This document shows positions 31,722 through 34,071 of a stretch of DNA of 34,071 nt, piece by piece. The notes under the pieces were generated by a model. It was not told the DNA's origin, did no database searches, and saw only the letters and a list, made by a program, of their open reading frames with translations. The DNA comes from an uncultured Collinsella sp. Its GTDB lineage: Bacteria > Actinomycetota > Coriobacteriia > Coriobacteriales > Coriobacteriaceae. The stretch is taken from positions 1 through 34,071 of the forward strand of contig URRJ01000003.1 in NCBI GenBank assembly GCA_900550205.1, in the 5' to 3' direction. The position numbers were made by a program, and so were the translations under genes. Every line of letters begins with the position of its first letter. Position 1 is the first letter of the stretch.

Positions 31722-32147
31722 ATGAACAAGTTGAGGACGCTTGCCGATGTGTTGCGACAGGCTGGCTTTGCGCGCATCACGGGCCTGTTTCTTATCTTCT
31801 ATCTGCTGTGCTCGACGGCCGTCTGGCTGTCCGAGCCCACGACCCTTACGTTTGGCGATGGACTTTGGTTTAGCTTTGAGACGGTCTCGACGATCGGCTT
31901 TGGCGATATCCCCGCCGAAACGCCGGTTGCCCGCGGCGTTACCGTTATCCTAAGCGTCATCAGTATCTTCTATATCGCCATGCTTACGGGCGTGGCGGTG
32001 AACTACTGCAATACGCTCATCAAGCTGCGCCAAAAGGACACCATGGCGCGCTTTATGGACGATCTTGAGCATTTGGAAGAGCTCGATTGTGACGAGCTCG
32101 CCGACCTGTCGCGCCGCGTGCGCGAATATCGCCGCCGCCAACGCTAG
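31722..32147 (+). CDS. Small K+ channel-like protein (two-helix pore)
   Basis: 141 aa. Two transmembrane helices (about 17-36 and 72-95) flank a pore loop with filter T57-I-G-F-G-D62, a variant of T-V-G-Y-G-D. That is the Ion_trans_2 / KcsA-like plan. The remaining 45 residues form a charged cytoplasmic helix rich in E/D and R without an RCK domain. The ATG at 31722 has AGGGG 5 nt upstream. It probably forms a tetrameric K+-conducting pore. It may be cotranscribed with the LOG-family gene 35 nt downstream. Confidence 0.88.
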   Translation: MNKLRTLADVLRQAGFARITGLFLIFYLLCSTAVWLSEPTTLTFGDGLWFSFETVSTIGFGDIPAETPVARGVTVILSVISIFYIAMLTGVAVNYCNTLIKLRQKDTMARFMDDLEHLEELDCDELADLSRRVREYRRRQR

Positions 32148-32182
32148 AACGGGCGCCGCGCGTCACGACGAGGGGGACTGAA

Positions 32183-32716
32183 ATGAATATCACCGTGTAT
32201 CTGGGTGCCAGCGTCGGTAATGACCCGGCGTTTCTACCTGCGGTACAGGAGCTGGGCAACTGGATTGGCACCAACGGCCACGCGCTGGTATACGGCGGGT
32301 CCAAATCGGGCCTGATGGGCGCGCTCGCCGATAGCGTGCTCGATGCTGGCGGACATGTGACGGGCGTGGAGCCGAGCTTTTTTATCGAGGCCGAGTTTCA
32401 ACATGACGGTATCGACGACCTCATCGTGACGAGTGGTATGGCGGAGCGCAAGGCCAAGATGATTGAGCTCGGCGATGCGTTCATCGCCTTTCCCGGTGGG
32501 ACGGGCACGCTCGAGGAGATTGCCGAGGTTATGTCCGCGGTGTCGTTGGGGCACCTGAGTGCTCCGTGCATCCTGTATAACCTGGACGGTTACTACAACG
32601 ACCTCAAGGCACTGCTCGGGCACATGATTGATAAAGGGCTATCGAGCCCACGGCGCCAGCAGGGCATCTACTTTGCCGACGATTTGCGCGAGATTGCTTC
32701 GATTATCAACGGATAA
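32183..32716 (+). CDS. LOG-family nucleotide phosphoribohydrolase
   Basis: 177 aa. The Rossmann-type LOG fold is shown by V-Y-G-G-S-K-S-G-L-M-G near the N-terminus, M-A-E-R-K-A-K-M (86-93) and the signature P-G-G-T-G-T-L-E-E (104-112). Relatives cleave the ribose-5'-phosphate from nucleoside monophosphates, as in cytokinin activation. In bacteria the natural substrate is usually AMP-like or a nucleotide by-product. A strong GAGGGG site precedes the ATG at 32183. Confidence 0.92.
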   Translation: MNITVYLGASVGNDPAFLPAVQELGNWIGTNGHALVYGGSKSGLMGALADSVLDAGGHVTGVEPSFFIEAEFQHDGIDDLIVTSGMAERKAKMIELGDAFIAFPGGTGTLEEIAEVMSAVSLGHLSAPCILYNLDGYYNDLKALLGHMIDKGLSSPRRQQGIYFADDLREIASIING

Positions 32717-32841
32717 GTCTTGAGCCTGCCCCACTATGGCTCCCAATGGTGCCGTTCGCGGCGTGGATGGTTGGCTCGTTCGGGCAACGCTCGCTCTACA
32801 ATAAAACGTATCTATGTCGACTTTGACCGCGGGAGGACCCG

Positions 32842-34071
32842 ATGGATAACCTTGCCAAACCCACAAACCGCGCGCTGTTTTTAGTTAGCGTTGCCGTGAC
32901 CGGTGCGTTCGCAGGTGCCGCGGTCTGGCTGTTCTTTTTTGCGATGGAGCACGGTATCGACTATCTATGGACCGAGATTCCGCACGCGCTGGGCGTCGCT
33001 TCGCCCGAGCTCGCGAACGGCCCGTTTGGCTTTTTGCCGTACCCGTTTTTCGTCTGCATGCTGGGCGGTCTGCTGATTGGCCTGTACGAAAAGATGACGG
33101 GCACCAAGACCGATGACCTTAACCAGGTCATGACCAAGGTCAAACAGGATGGGTGCTACCCCTACGAAAATCTGGGCAAGCTGTCGCTTGCCGCGCTGTT
33201 GCCGCTGCTGTTTGGCGGCAGCATTGGACCGGAAGCTGGACTGACCGGCGTCATTGCGGGACTGTGCAGCTGGGTCGGCGATCGCATGCGTCGCTTTGGA
33301 GCCGAGTTTAGGGAACTCACGCTGCTGGGCACCCAGGCTGCCCTGACGGCGCTCTTTACCGCACCCGTCTTTGGCTTTGTGGCTCCGCTCGCCGGTAGCG
33401 CCGACGGCCAGGGTGCCAATGATACTGAGGACCCCGCGTCCGACGAGATCACGATCAAGCTGCCCAAGGCACAGAAGACCGTGGTCTACGGCATTGCGAT
33501 TGCCGGCGGTCTGGGCACCTACCTGCTGCTTGGCCAGCTTGTGAGCGGCGGCATGGGCATGCCGAGGTTTGAGGCCGCCGAGGTGGGCAACCTGGAGCTT
33601 GCTTGGCTCATTCCTCTTGCGCTGATCGGCACGGTCTGCGGCTGGCTGTACTTTGTCTCTGAGCACGCGAGCGAAGCATTTGCCCATGCAATAGGGGAGC
33701 GTCCTGTCGTCAAGGCCATGCTAGCCGGTCTGGCGCTCGCCATCTGTGGCACGGTCCTGCCCTACACCATGTTTGCCGGCGAGACCCAGGCCGATGTGCT
33801 CATGGAAACCTATCTGACCATTCCCGCCGGCGTGCTTATTTTGACCGGTCTGGTTAAGGCCATGCTGACCCCCGCCCTCATCAATATGGGCTGGCGCGGC
33901 GGCCATTTCTTTCCCGTCATCTTCTCGGGCGTAAGCCTGGGCTACGGCCTTGCCATCCTCACCGGCGCCGATCCGGTATTTTGCGTCGCCGTCTGCACGG
34001 CATCGACGATGGGTGCGGTCATGCGTCAGCCGGTCATGGTCGTGGGCCTGCTGCTCATGTGCTTCCCGCTC
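32842..34071 (+). CDS. ClC-type chloride channel or Cl-/H+ antiporter (3' end outside window)
   Basis: 410 codons are visible from the ATG at 32842 (GGAGGA 5 nt upstream) to the window edge. The protein has about ten hydrophobic segments and ClC landmarks: G-G-S-I-G-P-E-A-G near residue 130, and G-W-R-G-G-H-F-F-P-V-I-F near 352. The E of the first motif should be the gating glutamate region, but sequence around it is divergent (G-x-x-G-P-E-A-G). A hydrophilic insert of about 20 residues rich in D/E/G/N is seen near 190-210. A TACAAT hexamer at 32797-32802 may be the -10 box. It is a membrane protein conducting anions or exchanging them for protons; which of the two cannot be told. Confidence 0.88.
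   Translation, partial: MDNLAKPTNRALFLVSVAVTGAFAGAAVWLFFFAMEHGIDYLWTEIPHALGVASPELANGPFGFLPYPFFVCMLGGLLIGLYEKMTGTKTDDLNQVMTKVKQDGCYPYENLGKLSLAALLPLLFGGSIGPEAGLTGVIAGLCSWVGDRMRRFGAEFRELTLLGTQAALTALFTAPVFGFVAPLAGSADGQGANDTEDPASDEITIKLPKAQKTVVYGIAIAGGLGTYLLLGQLVSGGMGMPRFEAAEVGNLELAWLIPLALIGTVCGWLYFVSEHASEAFAHAIGERPVVKAMLAGLALAICGTVLPYTMFAGETQADVLMETYLTIPAGVLILTGLVKAMLTPALINMGWRGGHFFPVIFSGVSLGYGLAILTGADPVFCVAVCTASTMGAVMRQPVMVVGLLLMCFPL

Noticed and set aside
1..34071. CRISPR array, prophage or insertion sequence with transposase
   Set aside because: No regularly spaced direct repeats, phage structural genes or transposase motifs were seen. The only repeats are the palindromic elements listed.

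Overview
The window looks like chromosome from an anaerobic Coriobacteriia-type actinobacterium, most like a gut Collinsella. This is an inference. It rests on a moderately high GC content with GC-rich third positions, a CD1871A-type CXXC microprotein next to a NapH-like ferredoxin, hybrid sensor kinases with solute-binding-protein sensors, OFA-like MFS carriers, and many short palindromic intergenic repeats. No rRNA, tRNA, CRISPR array, phage genes or transposase were seen.

Left part (1-9442). A minus-strand series encodes an OmpR-type response regulator, its histidine kinase, a LuxR-type regulator and a very large exported protein with a Tat-like signal that runs off the left edge. Divergent from it is a three-gene redox operon: a CXXC microprotein, a polytopic 4Fe-4S membrane protein and a TlpA-like thioredoxin lipoprotein. 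It ends in a clear terminator. A free-standing MacB/FtsX-type ABC exporter with a very large extracytoplasmic domain follows (9589-12843).

Centre (12.8-19.0 kb). This is the most unusual locus. It holds an agmatine-deiminase-family enzyme, an ornithine-transcarbamylase-like enzyme whose ornithine-binding motifs are all replaced, and two paralogous MFS carriers. A divergently transcribed TetR regulator sits between, and matching inverted-repeat operators lie in front of both transcription units. I read it as a TetR-controlled pathway for uptake and breakdown of a guanidino/ureido compound of unknown identity. The first carrier is frameshifted exactly at a perfect 19-bp inverted repeat that looks like a template-switch mutation.

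Repeat-rich stretch (19.0-21.6 kb). Around a dihydrouridine synthase gene and a small ribbon-helix-helix gene lie three types of palindromic repeat, a 183-bp imperfect inverted repeat and a roughly 240-bp MITE-like element with perfect 30-bp terminal inverted repeats. The gene-free stretches are 19021-19389 and 20841-21594.

Right part (21.6-34.1 kb). Here are a glutaredoxin, an HTH/zinc-ribbon/TipAS regulator, TrmO, a MalY/PatB-type C-S lyase, a solute-binding lipoprotein translationally coupled to a hybrid kinase, and a flavin-reductase-like protein. A second hybrid kinase has its two binding-protein domains fused in. Last come a small K+ channel-like protein, a LOG-family hydrolase and a ClC-type chloride channel cut by the right edge.
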